Positions 1-7,160 of a stretch of DNA of 7,382 nt are shown here, piece by piece (within the stretch, counting starts at the first letter, position 1; every line of letters begins with the position of its first letter). Source of the stretch: JBBFMJ01 sp037441225 (GTDB taxonomy: Bacteria; Acidobacteriota; Thermoanaerobaculia; UBA2201); contig JBBISU010000125.1 of the NCBI GenBank assembly GCA_037441225.1, positions 1-7,382 on the forward strand. Reading direction: 5' to 3'. A program made the position numbers and the translations under genes. The notes beneath the pieces were generated by a model that saw nothing but the letters and a program-made list of their open reading frames with translations, did no database searches and was not told the DNA's origin.

Positions 1-1158
1 TTAAAACTTTTGCAAATTAAAAAAATTTATTAGTTTGTCAAAAGAAGGACCCAAAGGAGCTTTCCCCTGGAAGATTTTATCCTTTCCACCACCCTTTCCT
101 TCTGTTATCTCAATAATTTTGTCAAATATTTCTTTTGCACTTTGATTTGAGTTTTCTCCTTGAATTATAAAAAAATAAAAATTTTCTCCATCTTCTCCAA
201 TTAAAATAATTGTTTTTTTATCATATTTTTTTGAAATAAATTTACCAATTTTTTGTAAAAAATCCAAATCAGAACCAGGGAAAAAATAATATTTTTCTTC
301 TTCCTTTTCTAAAAATTGCAAAAATCCTTCTTTTATCTTTTTTAAATTTCTTTTAGTTTGAATTTTTTCCTTTTCCCAAGAACTTAAAACATCTAAAAAT
401 TCCTTTGGAGAACATTTTAAAATATTCTTTAATTTTTCTTCTAATTCTAATTTTTCTTTTAAAAATTCAAGCAATTTATTCCCTGCTTTGTAATAAATTC
501 TTATCCCTTCTTTTATTTTTTCAAAATCAACAAACTTTACCATTTGTATTTCTGAAGTATTTTTAATATGAAGACCACCACAAGTATTTTTATCAATTCC
601 TTCTATTTCAACAACTCTTACAAGCCCTTCAAAATCCTCAGGAAGCCCCCTCGACCTTACATCCATTTTTTCTATTTCTTCCAAATTATGAAAGTTAAAA
701 GAGACCTTTAATGCTTTTCTTATATTTTCATTTGCTTCCTTTTCAATTTTTTCTAAGATTTTATCATTGCAAAAACCTTCAAAATCAATTAAGCCATAAT
801 CTTTTCCTAAATGAAAAGAGATTGTCTTTAAATTAAAATTTTTATCAGCAATTGCAGTTATCAAGTGTTGAGCTGAGTGGTGTTGCATAAAACTATATCT
901 TCTATCAAAGTCAACTTTTAAAAAACACTCATCTCCTTCAATTGGCTCTTCTAAAAAATAAAATACTTTTTTCTTTTCTTTTTCCATTTTTATTATCTTT
1001 TTACCATTTAAAAAACCATAATCCTCTGGCTGACCACCACCACCTAAATAAAAAAGATTTTTTTCAGGAACTATGAAGAAATAATTTTCCTTTTTTCCTT
1101 TTTCAAGGATTCTTGTTTTAATTTCAACCGAATAAGGGTCTTCATAATAAATTTCCAT
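1..1158 (-). CDS. alaX: AlaX-type alanyl-tRNA editing protein with DHHA1 domain
   Basis: Complete 385-residue protein related to the editing half of alanyl-tRNA synthetase, without the aminoacylation domain. The family hydrolyses mischarged tRNA(Ala), mainly Ser-tRNA(Ala), in the cytoplasm. Seen here: the GGGGQPEDYG motif at residues 39-48, the zinc-binding HxxxH (H94 and H98, in HSAQH), and the second zinc half-site CGGLH (C193, H197). A Lys/Glu-rich stretch at about 228-288 is likely coiled coil. A DHHA1 (C-Ala-like) domain follows at about 290-385 and ends with GGGKDKIFQG at 356-365. All four zinc ligands are present, so it should be active. The length fits the long AlaX form (AlaX-L, about 400 residues). 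The start is well placed because homologues begin just before the YYEDPY motif seen at residues 4-9. No Shine-Dalgarno site precedes it; a -10-like box lies 6 bp upstream. It is divergent from the transporter gene. The substrate (Ser versus Gly) cannot be told from sequence. Confidence 0.9.
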   Translation of the reverse strand: MEIYYEDPYSVEIKTRILEKGKKENYFFIVPEKNLFYLGGGGQPEDYGFLNGKKIIKMEKEKKKVFYFLEEPIEGDECFLKVDFDRRYSFMQHHSAQHLITAIADKNFNLKTISFHLGKDYGLIDFEGFCNDKILEKIEKEANENIRKALKVSFNFHNLEEIEKMDVRSRGLPEDFEGLVRVVEIEGIDKNTCGGLHIKNTSEIQMVKFVDFEKIKEGIRIYYKAGNKLLEFLKEKLELEEKLKNILKCSPKEFLDVLSSWEKEKIQTKRNLKKIKEGFLQFLEKEEEKYYFFPGSDLDFLQKIGKFISKKYDKKTIILIGEDGENFYFFIIQGENSNQSAKEIFDKIIEITEGKGGGKDKIFQGKAPLGPSFDKLINFFNLQKF

Positions 1159-1164
1159 AAATAT

Positions 1165-1194
1165 ATTTTACAACTTTGAAAAGAATTTTTCCAA
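1165..1194 (-). promoter_or_regulatory. Candidate promoter of the alaX-like gene (leaderless type)
   Basis: On the minus strand a TAAAAT box (1165-1170) is preceded at 18 bp by TTGGAA (1189-1194), each a partial match to the sigma-70-type consensus. Only 6 bp separate the -10 box from the start codon, so transcription would begin at or next to the ATG. Chance matches are common in DNA this AT-rich; position is the main support. Confidence 0.4.
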
Positions 1195-1216
1195 AATATA
1201 AAAAGATAACTAAAAT
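1188..1216 (+). promoter_or_regulatory. Candidate promoter of the transporter operon
   Basis: TTTCCA (1188-1193), a 17-bp spacer and TAAAAT (1211-1216, 5 of 6 to consensus) would start transcription near 1223, about 12 nt before the ATG at 1235. An alternative is the better -35 TTGAAA (1176-1181) with a poorer -10 near 1199. The first choice shares its -35 bases with the divergent promoter on the other strand. Confidence 0.35.
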
Positions 1217-1234
1217 TTAGCAAAAATAAGAATT

Positions 1235-2443
1235 ATGTTAAAATACAAAGAAAATATGATATTTCTTTTAAAAAAAGAAAAAATTTCTTGGGCTTTTTAT
1301 GATTTTGCAAACTCTGCTTATATATTATTAATCCCAGGGGTTGCTTATCAAATTTTTTTTAAGGAATTTATTTTTAAAGGTAGTCCTAAGGCATCTCTTT
1401 TTTGGGGAATCTCCTTAACTCTTTCTTCCCTAATATCTTCTTTTTTTGCCCCTTTTTTAGGAAAAATCTCTGACAACTTTGGTTTAAAGAAAAATTTTTT
1501 TGTACTTTTTAGTTCCCTTACTATTTTATTTACATTTTTTTTAAGTTTTAAGTTTTCAATTTCTCCAAGAAATGCTTTTTTATTTTTTTCCCTTGCCCAA
1601 TTTTTTTATACTCTTTCTTTATCTTTTTATGATTCTTATTTGAAAGAAATTTCGAAGGATGAAGAAACACCAATTTTATCTGGTTTTGGATGGGGATTTG
1701 GATTTTTAGGTGGAATTTTTTGTTTTTTGATTACAATGAACTATTTTAAAGAAAGACCAAGTTCTGAAAATTTTAATTTATTTTTAAAGGGATTTTTTTT
1801 TGTTGCACTATTTTACTTAATCTTTTCATTTCCTTCTTTTTTATTTCTACCTTCTATTAAAAGGAAAAAAAGAGAAGCTTTGCTAAATTTTAATTTAAAA
1901 GAAAATAAAAAGGCATTAAATTTTTTAATTGGTTTTTTCTTTATAATGCAAGTCATAACAACTGTTATTTATTTTACTGCTTCCTTTCTTTCTTCAAATT
2001 ATGGTTTAAGTCCAAAAGAAATTTTAATTTTTACATTTATTGTCCAAATCATTGGATTTTTTTCAACTTGGTTTTCTGGATATTTAGCGAAAAAATTTGG
2101 AGTTAAAAATACTTTGCTTCTTACTTTAATTATTTGGGCAATTATATTGATTTCCATTTCATTAAAAGTCCAAAAAATTTTTTTAATATTTTTATGCTTT
2201 CTTTTAGGGATTACAATTGGCTCAACCCAGAGTTTAGGAAGGGCATATCTTTCTTCAATTATTTCAAAAGAATATTCAGGTGAATATTTTGGATTTAATA
2301 TATTGTCTGGAAAAGCAGGGGGGACCTTAGGGGTTTTTTTATTTGGTCTTTTATCTTCCCTTTCTCCAAATTCTTCAATTCCTTGGCTTTTCCTTTTGAT
2401 TTTTTTAACAATTGGAGGTATAATAATTTACAGAAATAACTAA
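1235..2443 (+). CDS. MFS transporter, UMF1/Atg22-like family
   Basis: Complete 402-residue integral membrane protein of the major facilitator superfamily, UMF1 (Atg22-like) branch. Bacterial members are secondary transporters whose substrates are mostly unknown; yeast Atg22 exports amino acids from the vacuole. Seen here: the family's N-terminal signature WAFYDFANSAY at 19-29, an MFS motif-A-like loop GKISDNFGLKK at 76-86, the glycine-rich SGFGWGFGFLGG at 149-160, a basic central loop KRKKRE at 209-214 between the two halves, and the conserved C-terminal block from GSTQSLGRAY (329-338) to SGKAGGTLG (358-366). About 11-12 hydrophobic helices are visible, the normal number. The start is uncertain: the ATG at 1235 has no clear Shine-Dalgarno site, and Met8 (1256) would also give a normal N terminus. 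It is the first gene of an operon, with the next gene 12 bp downstream. The coding strand is full of 7-9-base T runs because of Phe codons. The substrate cannot be predicted. Confidence 0.88.
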   Translation: MLKYKENMIFLLKKEKISWAFYDFANSAYILLIPGVAYQIFFKEFIFKGSPKASLFWGISLTLSSLISSFFAPFLGKISDNFGLKKNFFVLFSSLTILFTFFLSFKFSISPRNAFLFFSLAQFFYTLSLSFYDSYLKEISKDEETPILSGFGWGFGFLGGIFCFLITMNYFKERPSSENFNLFLKGFFFVALFYLIFSFPSFLFLPSIKRKKREALLNFNLKENKKALNFLIGFFFIMQVITTVIYFTASFLSSNYGLSPKEILIFTFIVQIIGFFSTWFSGYLAKKFGVKNTLLLTLIIWAIILISISLKVQKIFLIFLCFLLGITIGSTQSLGRAYLSSIISKEYSGEYFGFNILSGKAGGTLGVFLFGLLSSLSPNSSIPWLFLLIFLTIGGIIIYRNN

Positions 2444-2449
2444 AGGGAG
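2444..2449 (+). promoter_or_regulatory. Shine-Dalgarno site of the downstream membrane protein
   Basis: AGGGAG directly abuts the transporter's TAA stop and lies 6 nt before the ATG at 2456. It fixes the start of the second gene and supports coupled translation within the operon. Confidence 0.8.
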
Positions 2450-2455
2450 TAGTTT

Positions 2456-4153
2456 ATGAAAAAGGTTTTTCAATTCTTTTTAAATTTTTTAGGCATAGGG
2501 CTCCTTTTATTTTTAGTCTTTGAAATCCTTTCCTCTTATTTTAAAATATTTAAAACTTTAACTTTAATTGAAATATCCCTCTTACTTTCTCTTTTAATTT
2601 TAACTTTATTTAGAAAATATATTTCTCATATATCAAGTTATCTTTTAAAAATATATCTTTCTATCCTTTCTTCAGTTTTTTTTACAATTATTTTAAGTTT
2701 ATTTTTATCAAGATTTGCTTTTGAAATTAATACTAATTTACTATTATCCCTTTTGTTTTTAATAGGATTTTTGATTTTTTTCTTATTAAGTTTAAAAAAA
2801 ACAATTATTACCTTTTATTCTTTAGTTTTTTTATTTCTTTTATCTTTTCTCTTTTTATTTATATTTTCAGAAAAGCATAAAGCAATTTTAAAAGAATATG
2901 AAGAAAAGTTTGAAGAAATTGGTTTCACCTTTGATTTAAAAAAGCTTTTTCCTTATGAATCTTCTAAATCCCAATGTGAAGATTTTTTTGAAAAAATAAG
3001 AGTTTTTGCTGATGAAAAAAATAAAAAATGGGGCAGTTTTTATAATAACTTTGCTTTAAAGTATAATGAAAAGGAATTTTTAAAAGTTTTAAGTGAAGGG
3101 ATTAGTCCAATGGAAGAAATTTTAAAAGATGAAAAAAATAAAGAGAATATTTGGGAAGATTTTTACTCCTATAACCAATCAATAAGTGAATCTATGGAAA
3201 AATGTTCTTATTTCCAGTTTTATGAGCCAAAGGAATTAATAGAAAAAAAAGAAAATTTAGATACAAAAGATTTTTTAGCCCTTGTAAGATTCTCAAGGAT
3301 TCTTTTCTCTTCTTCAATTATTTTAAAGGCAGAAGGGAAAGAAAAGGAAGCAGAGGAAAAAATTTTTAGGATTTATCAAATAAAGGAAAAACTAAGTTTT
3401 AAGGGACAACCATTAATAGGAAATCTAATTGCCATTGCAATTGAGAGGATATATTTATTAGGTGAAGCATTTTCAATTTTAATTGATAAAAAACCAATCT
3501 CTTTAGAAAAATTGGAAAGGATTGAAAAAATTTCAAAAGAAGATTTAATCTTTCTTTTATCTTCTTATAACATTGAACTTTTATCTTCCTTTTTTAAAAA
3601 TCCAAAATCTTTCATTTTTGAGATTTCAGATAATTCTGTAAAAACAAAAATATTAGGAAAATTTCCAGAATTTATAATAAGGGCAATTTTTTATGGAAAA
3701 AGTGAAGATTATTTGGAAGATTATTACAAAGTTTGCTTTTTTTTAAGCAAAAAAGTAAATTTTGAGGAAAATAAATATCTTTGGAAGGATTTTAAAAAAT
3801 TAAGATTTGAGTACTCTCTTTCCCTTCCAAATTTTCTCACGTCACCTTATGGAAGGATTTTAGCAGCCATAGCCCAATCAAAATTGCTCCTTTTATCAAA
3901 TGAAATAATTAAATTTTATAATGAAAACAAAATGCTTCCTGAAAATATTGATTTTTTAGATAAAAATAATTTTATTGATCCTTTTAGTGAAAAACCATTG
4001 ATTTATAAAAAAATAGAAGACAAAAAATTTTTAGTTTATAGTGTTTTTTACAATGGCATAGACGATGGAGGAAAAAATTTATACATCTCTGGTGCAATAA
4101 GTTTTAAAGATGAACTTAAAGAAGATATTGGTTTTATCTTTTCAGTTGATTAA
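2456..4153 (+). CDS. Uncharacterised membrane protein with pseudopilin-like C terminus
   Basis: Complete 565-residue protein of unknown function. Five hydrophobic helices are visible at about 5-24, 34-52, 62-83, 93-113 and 117-137, followed by a soluble region of about 425 residues. Basic residues at 53-54 (RK) and 114-115 (KK) and the N-terminal KK suggest N-in topology, which puts the soluble region outside the cytoplasm (inference). That region has an alpha-helical middle: LVRFSRILFSSSIILKAEG (276-294), then LIGNLIAIAIERI (320-332). These resemble conserved stretches of large uncharacterised proteins I associate with Planctomycetes and Acidobacteria. The end, LPENIDFLD (494-502), DPFSEKPLIY (508-517) and VYSVFYNGIDDGG (527-539), resembles the C-terminal domain of type II secretion pseudopilins (GspG), where a DPfG.P..Y strand is followed by YS.G.DG. 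There is no prepilin cleavage motif at the N terminus, so it is not itself a pseudopilin. It is co-transcribed with the transporter (12-bp gap, good Shine-Dalgarno site); a functional link is possible but unproven. Confidence 0.85.
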   Translation: MKKVFQFFLNFLGIGLLLFLVFEILSSYFKIFKTLTLIEISLLLSLLILTLFRKYISHISSYLLKIYLSILSSVFFTIILSLFLSRFAFEINTNLLLSLLFLIGFLIFFLLSLKKTIITFYSLVFLFLLSFLFLFIFSEKHKAILKEYEEKFEEIGFTFDLKKLFPYESSKSQCEDFFEKIRVFADEKNKKWGSFYNNFALKYNEKEFLKVLSEGISPMEEILKDEKNKENIWEDFYSYNQSISESMEKCSYFQFYEPKELIEKKENLDTKDFLALVRFSRILFSSSIILKAEGKEKEAEEKIFRIYQIKEKLSFKGQPLIGNLIAIAIERIYLLGEAFSILIDKKPISLEKLERIEKISKEDLIFLLSSYNIELLSSFFKNPKSFIFEISDNSVKTKILGKFPEFIIRAIFYGKSEDYLEDYYKVCFFLSKKVNFEENKYLWKDFKKLRFEYSLSLPNFLTSPYGRILAAIAQSKLLLLSNEIIKFYNENKMLPENIDFLDKNNFIDPFSEKPLIYKKIEDKKFLVYSVFYNGIDDGGKNLYISGAISFKDELKEDIGFIFSVD

Positions 4154-4157
4154 AAAT

Positions 4158-5474
4158 TTACTTTTTTAATAATTTGCTTTCAATAAACTTTTTTATTTCC
4201 CCTTTCTTTATTTCTTCTAATTCATATCTAATTCTTACGGAGGGCTTATTAAATTTTACAATCCTCCTTAAATCAATTGGTGTTCCAATTATAACAAGTT
4301 CAGCAGGAACTTTATTTATTGTTTCTTGAAGGTCCTTCATTTGTTTTTTACTATATCCCATAGCAGGTAATATTTCTTTACTTTGAGGATATTTTTTATA
4401 GGTTTCCAATATTGAATCAACAGAATAAGGATAAGGAGATATAATTTCCTTTGCCCCATACTTTTTGGCTGCCAGAAATCCTGCTCCATAAGACATACCA
4501 CCATGTGTCAAAGTTGGGCCATCTTCAATTACAACAACCTTTTTCCCTTCAATTAAGTTTGATTCAGAAGGTGTAAAGGGACTATTTGCTTCAATTACCT
4601 TTGCCTTTGGGTTATATTTTTTTATATTTTCCTTTACATAATCTATATCTTCTTTTTTTGCTGTATCTACTTTATTTATAATCAAAAGATTTGCCATTAT
4701 AAAATTTGTTTCGCCAGGATGGTATAAAAGCTCATGGCCAGGTCTGTGAGGGTCAACTATACAAATGTGTATATCTGGCTTATAGAAAGGTAAATCATTA
4801 TTTCCCCCGTCCCATAGGATTACTTCTGCTTCTTTTTCTGCTTCCTCAAGTATCTTCCCATAATCAACACCAGCATAAACAACAAAACCATTCATAATAT
4901 GGGGTTCATATTCTTCCATTTCTTCAATTGTACATTTATGTTTTTCCATATCTTCAAGGGATGAAAATCTTTGGACAACTTGTTCATTTAAGTTTCCGTA
5001 TGGCATAGGATGTCTTATAACTACAACTTTTTTCCCCATTTCCCTTAAAAGGTTTGATATAAATCTGGATGTCTGGGATTTCCCAGCACCTGTCCTTACT
5101 GCTGTTATTGCTATTACAGGTTTCTTGCTTTTAATCATTGTGGAATTGGCTGAAAGTAATTTAAAGGAAGCCCCATTTGCAATTGAAATTGATGCTAAGT
5201 TCATAACCCAGTTATGAGAGACATCAGAATAAGAAAAAATTACTTCATCAACATCATTTTTAGCTATAATCTTGGGAAGATCTTCTTCCTTCAAGATAGG
5301 TATTCCTTCAGGATAATATTTCCCAGAAAGTTCTGGCGGATAAAGCCTCCCTTCTATGTTAGGGATTTGGGTTGCTGTAAAAGCAACTACTTTATATTCA
5401 GGGTTGTCTCTGAATAAAACATTAAAATTGTGAAAATCCCTTCCAGCTGCTCCAAGAATAACTACTTTTTTCAT
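4158..5474 (-). CDS. Cyclic 2,3-diphosphoglycerate synthetase family P-loop protein
   Basis: Complete 438-residue cytoplasmic protein of the family (COG2403, often labelled predicted GTPase) that includes Methanothermus fervidus cyclic 2,3-diphosphoglycerate synthetase, which makes the compatible solute cDPG from 2,3-diphosphoglycerate and ATP. Seen here: an N-terminal Rossmann-like start VVILGAAGRDFHNFN (4-18), a P-loop TGAGKSQTSR (128-137), RHPMPYG (154-160), EEYEPHI (187-193), a Walker-B-like WDGGNND (221-227), DPHRPGHE (241-248), an NKVD G4-like motif (267-270), EDGPTLTHGGMSYGAG (317-332), LPAMGYS (369-375) and GTPIDL (397-402). All the blocks I know for this family are present and the length is normal. 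It follows guaA by 12 bp with a very strong Shine-Dalgarno site, so the two are almost certainly co-transcribed. The family assignment is firm. The activity in bacteria is not: cDPG is known mainly from thermophilic methanogens, and the NKxD motif could mean GTP rather than ATP use. Confidence 0.88.
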   Translation of the reverse strand: MKKVVILGAAGRDFHNFNVLFRDNPEYKVVAFTATQIPNIEGRLYPPELSGKYYPEGIPILKEEDLPKIIAKNDVDEVIFSYSDVSHNWVMNLASISIANGASFKLLSANSTMIKSKKPVIAITAVRTGAGKSQTSRFISNLLREMGKKVVVIRHPMPYGNLNEQVVQRFSSLEDMEKHKCTIEEMEEYEPHIMNGFVVYAGVDYGKILEEAEKEAEVILWDGGNNDLPFYKPDIHICIVDPHRPGHELLYHPGETNFIMANLLIINKVDTAKKEDIDYVKENIKKYNPKAKVIEANSPFTPSESNLIEGKKVVVIEDGPTLTHGGMSYGAGFLAAKKYGAKEIISPYPYSVDSILETYKKYPQSKEILPAMGYSKKQMKDLQETINKVPAELVIIGTPIDLRRIVKFNKPSVRIRYELEEIKKGEIKKFIESKLLKK

Positions 5475-5479
5475 ATATG

Positions 5480-5486
5480 CCTCCTT
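5480..5486 (-). promoter_or_regulatory. Strong Shine-Dalgarno site of the cDPG-synthetase-like gene
   Basis: On the minus strand AAGGAGG lies 5 nt before the ATG (5472-5474) and immediately after the guaA TAA stop (5487-5489). It is the best ribosome-binding site in the window, which shows that this organism uses the anti-Shine-Dalgarno mechanism for operon-internal genes. Confidence 0.85.
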
Positions 5487-7013
5487 TTATTCCCATTCTA
5501 TTGTTCCTGGTGGTTTAGTAGTAAAATCATAAACCACCCTATTTATTCCTTTAACTTCATTTACAATCCTTGATGCAACTTTTTTTAAAAATTCCATTGG
5601 AAGTTCACTGACATCTGCTGTCATAAAATCTGAAGTTGAAACAGCTCTTAAAGCACAAACATATTCATAAGTCCTCATATCACCCATAACACCAACTGTT
5701 TTTATTGGAAGCAAAACTGCAAAACCCTGGGCAACTTTATCATATAAATTATTTTTCTTTAATTCTTCAATGAATATTTCATCTGCTTCTTGCAAGATTT
5801 TAATTCTTTCTTTTTTAACTTCCCCTAATATTCTAACAGCAAGCCCTGGTCCAGGAAAAGGATGTTTTTTTAAGATTTCTTCTGGCACCCCTAATTCTTT
5901 TCCCAATTCCCTTACTTCATCTTTAAATAAAAATCTTAATGGTTCAACTAATTCCAATTTCATATTTTTTGGAAGCCCTTTTACATTGTGATGGGTTTTA
6001 ATTGTTGCAGAAGGACCGAAGACAGGGTTTGATTCAATGACATCTGGGTATATTGTCCCTTGCATTAAAAATCCCACATTCTTTATTTTTCTTGCCTCTT
6101 TTTCAAATACTTTTATAAAAGTATGTCCAATAATTTTTCTCTTTTTTTCTGGGTCAAATATGCTTTTTAAATTTTTTAAAAATAAGTTTTCTCCATTAAT
6201 TTTTTTTACATTTATTTTATAATTTTTTAAAAAATCAAGAACTTGTTTTGCTTCATTTTTCCTCAAAAGTCCTGTATCAACAAAAATTCCATAAAATTTA
6301 TCTTTTATTGCTTCTGCAATAAGGGTTCCTGCAACAGTTGAATCAACCCCACCAGACAAAGCACCAATAACTTTTCCATCACCAACCCTTTCTTTTATTT
6401 CTTTTATTTGCATTTCTTTATAAAATTTCATTGACCAGTTTTTTTCAGCTCTACAAATTTTTAAAAAATTTTCAATTATTTCTTTTCCATATTTTGTATG
6501 AACTACTTCTGGATGGAACTGCAAACCAAAAATCCTTTTTTCTTTATGTGAAAAAGCAGATATTGGACTATTTTCCGAAGAAGCAATAGAAATAAAACCT
6601 TCTGGCATTTTTTCAACTCTGTCACCATGGCTTGCCCATACAATTTGTTCTTCTGGTGTTTTTTCAAACAAAGGATGTATTTTGACGATTATTTTTGATA
6701 AGCCATATTCTCTTTTCTTTGATTTCTCAACCTTTCCATTTAGCAAATGGGCAATGAGTTGCATACCATAACAAATACCCAAAATTGGCAAATTTAAATT
6801 AAATATTTCTTTCAAAACTTTTGGAGAACCTTTATCATAGACACTATTTGGTCCGCCAGAAAATATCAAACCATAGGGTTTTAATTGGGAGATTTTATCC
6901 AAAGGGAAGTTATATGGTTCAATTGTGCACCAAACCCCTAATTCCCTTACCCTTCTTGCAATCAATTGGGTATATTGAGAACCAAAATCTAAAACGAGAA
7001 TTCCCTTTAGCAT
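5487..7013 (-). CDS. guaA: GMP synthase (glutamine-hydrolysing)
   Basis: Complete 508-residue enzyme for the last step of GMP synthesis: XMP + glutamine + ATP to GMP + glutamate + AMP + PPi, in the cytoplasm. The class I glutamine amidotransferase domain (about 1-190) opens with VLDFGSQYTQLIARRVRELG (7-26) and has the nucleophile C81 in GICYGMQ and the catalytic pair H167 and E169 in LQFHPEV. The ATP pyrophosphatase domain (about 195-385) has the PP-loop SGGVDS (220-225), QGTIYPDVIES (318-328) and KTHHNVKGLP (339-348). The C-terminal dimerisation and XMP-binding domain has KHPFPGPGLAVRI (383-395), GVMGDMRTYE (441-450) and the typical ending TTKPPGTIEWE (498-508). No key residue is missing and the length is usual. 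The start is fixed by the family, which begins right before the VLDFGSQ motif. No Shine-Dalgarno site is visible; a perfect TATAAT lies 13 bp upstream. First gene of the operon with the cDPG-synthetase-like gene. No room for a purine riboswitch between this promoter and the start. Confidence 0.98.
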   Translation of the reverse strand: MLKGILVLDFGSQYTQLIARRVRELGVWCTIEPYNFPLDKISQLKPYGLIFSGGPNSVYDKGSPKVLKEIFNLNLPILGICYGMQLIAHLLNGKVEKSKKREYGLSKIIVKIHPLFEKTPEEQIVWASHGDRVEKMPEGFISIASSENSPISAFSHKEKRIFGLQFHPEVVHTKYGKEIIENFLKICRAEKNWSMKFYKEMQIKEIKERVGDGKVIGALSGGVDSTVAGTLIAEAIKDKFYGIFVDTGLLRKNEAKQVLDFLKNYKINVKKINGENLFLKNLKSIFDPEKKRKIIGHTFIKVFEKEARKIKNVGFLMQGTIYPDVIESNPVFGPSATIKTHHNVKGLPKNMKLELVEPLRFLFKDEVRELGKELGVPEEILKKHPFPGPGLAVRILGEVKKERIKILQEADEIFIEELKKNNLYDKVAQGFAVLLPIKTVGVMGDMRTYEYVCALRAVSTSDFMTADVSELPMEFLKKVASRIVNEVKGINRVVYDFTTKPPGTIEWE

Positions 7014-7026
7014 AAAAATTTAATTT

Positions 7027-7055
7027 ATTATACCAAAATTTAGAAAAAATTTAAA
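7027..7055 (-). promoter_or_regulatory. Candidate guaA promoter
   Basis: On the minus strand a perfect TATAAT (7027-7032) is preceded at 17 bp by TTTAAA (7050-7055, 4 of 6 to the -35 consensus). The expected start of transcription is near 7020, leaving a leader of only about 7 nt, too short for a Shine-Dalgarno site; none is seen. Confidence 0.55.
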
Positions 7056-7084
7056 TTTTATATTCTAAATTTCTGCAATAAATT

Positions 7085-7113
7085 ATGAAATCCTTTTTTT
7101 AACTGAATATAAT
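7085..7113 (+). promoter_or_regulatory. Possible plus-strand promoter facing the GC-rich island
   Basis: A perfect TATAAT (7108-7113) is preceded at 17 bp by ATGAAA (7085-7090, 4 of 6 to the -35 consensus). Transcription would start near 7120, exactly at the edge of the GC-rich island and towards the 3' end of the RCC1-repeat gene. Chance occurrence of TATAAT in this composition is a real risk. Confidence 0.3.
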
Positions 7114-7120
7114 TTAAACA

Positions 7121-7160
7121 GAAACAGGGACAACGGACTCCTGCTTCACTGCTCAACAGA
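7121..7160. other. Isolated GC-rich island, possible small RNA or repeat element
   Basis: These 40 bp contain 21 G or C (52%), while the 40 bp on the left have 6 and the 40 bp on the right have 5. Contents include an imperfect tandem of CTGCTTCA and CTGCTCAA (7141-7156) and a weak possible stem pairing CAGG (7125-7128) with CCTG (7140-7143). No tRNA, 5S or riboswitch pattern was recognised. On the minus strand one frame is open through it, but with no supported start and no recognised product. Nature unknown. Confidence 0.35.

Noticed and set aside
2456..2530. Prepilin signal or lipoprotein signal at the N terminus of the unknown membrane protein
   Set aside because: The N terminus is a plain hydrophobic helix after MKK, with no lipobox cysteine and no G-F-T/S-L-x-E prepilin cleavage motif, and is followed by four more helices.
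4706..5417. Plus-strand open frames of 60-70 codons (4706-4897 and 5214-5417) opposite the cDPG-synthetase-like gene
   Set aside because: They lie wholly antisense to a strongly conserved gene, have no recognisable domains or ribosome-binding sites, and read as low-complexity shadows.
5770..7015. Plus-strand open frames at 5770-5991, 6037-6222 and 6821-7015 opposite guaA
   Set aside because: All are antisense to an intact guaA whose every family motif is present; their translations show no family resemblance.
7014..7060. Purine riboswitch or other leader element before guaA
   Set aside because: The perfect -10 box leaves only about 7 nt of leader, and no conserved purine-riboswitch core is seen further upstream.
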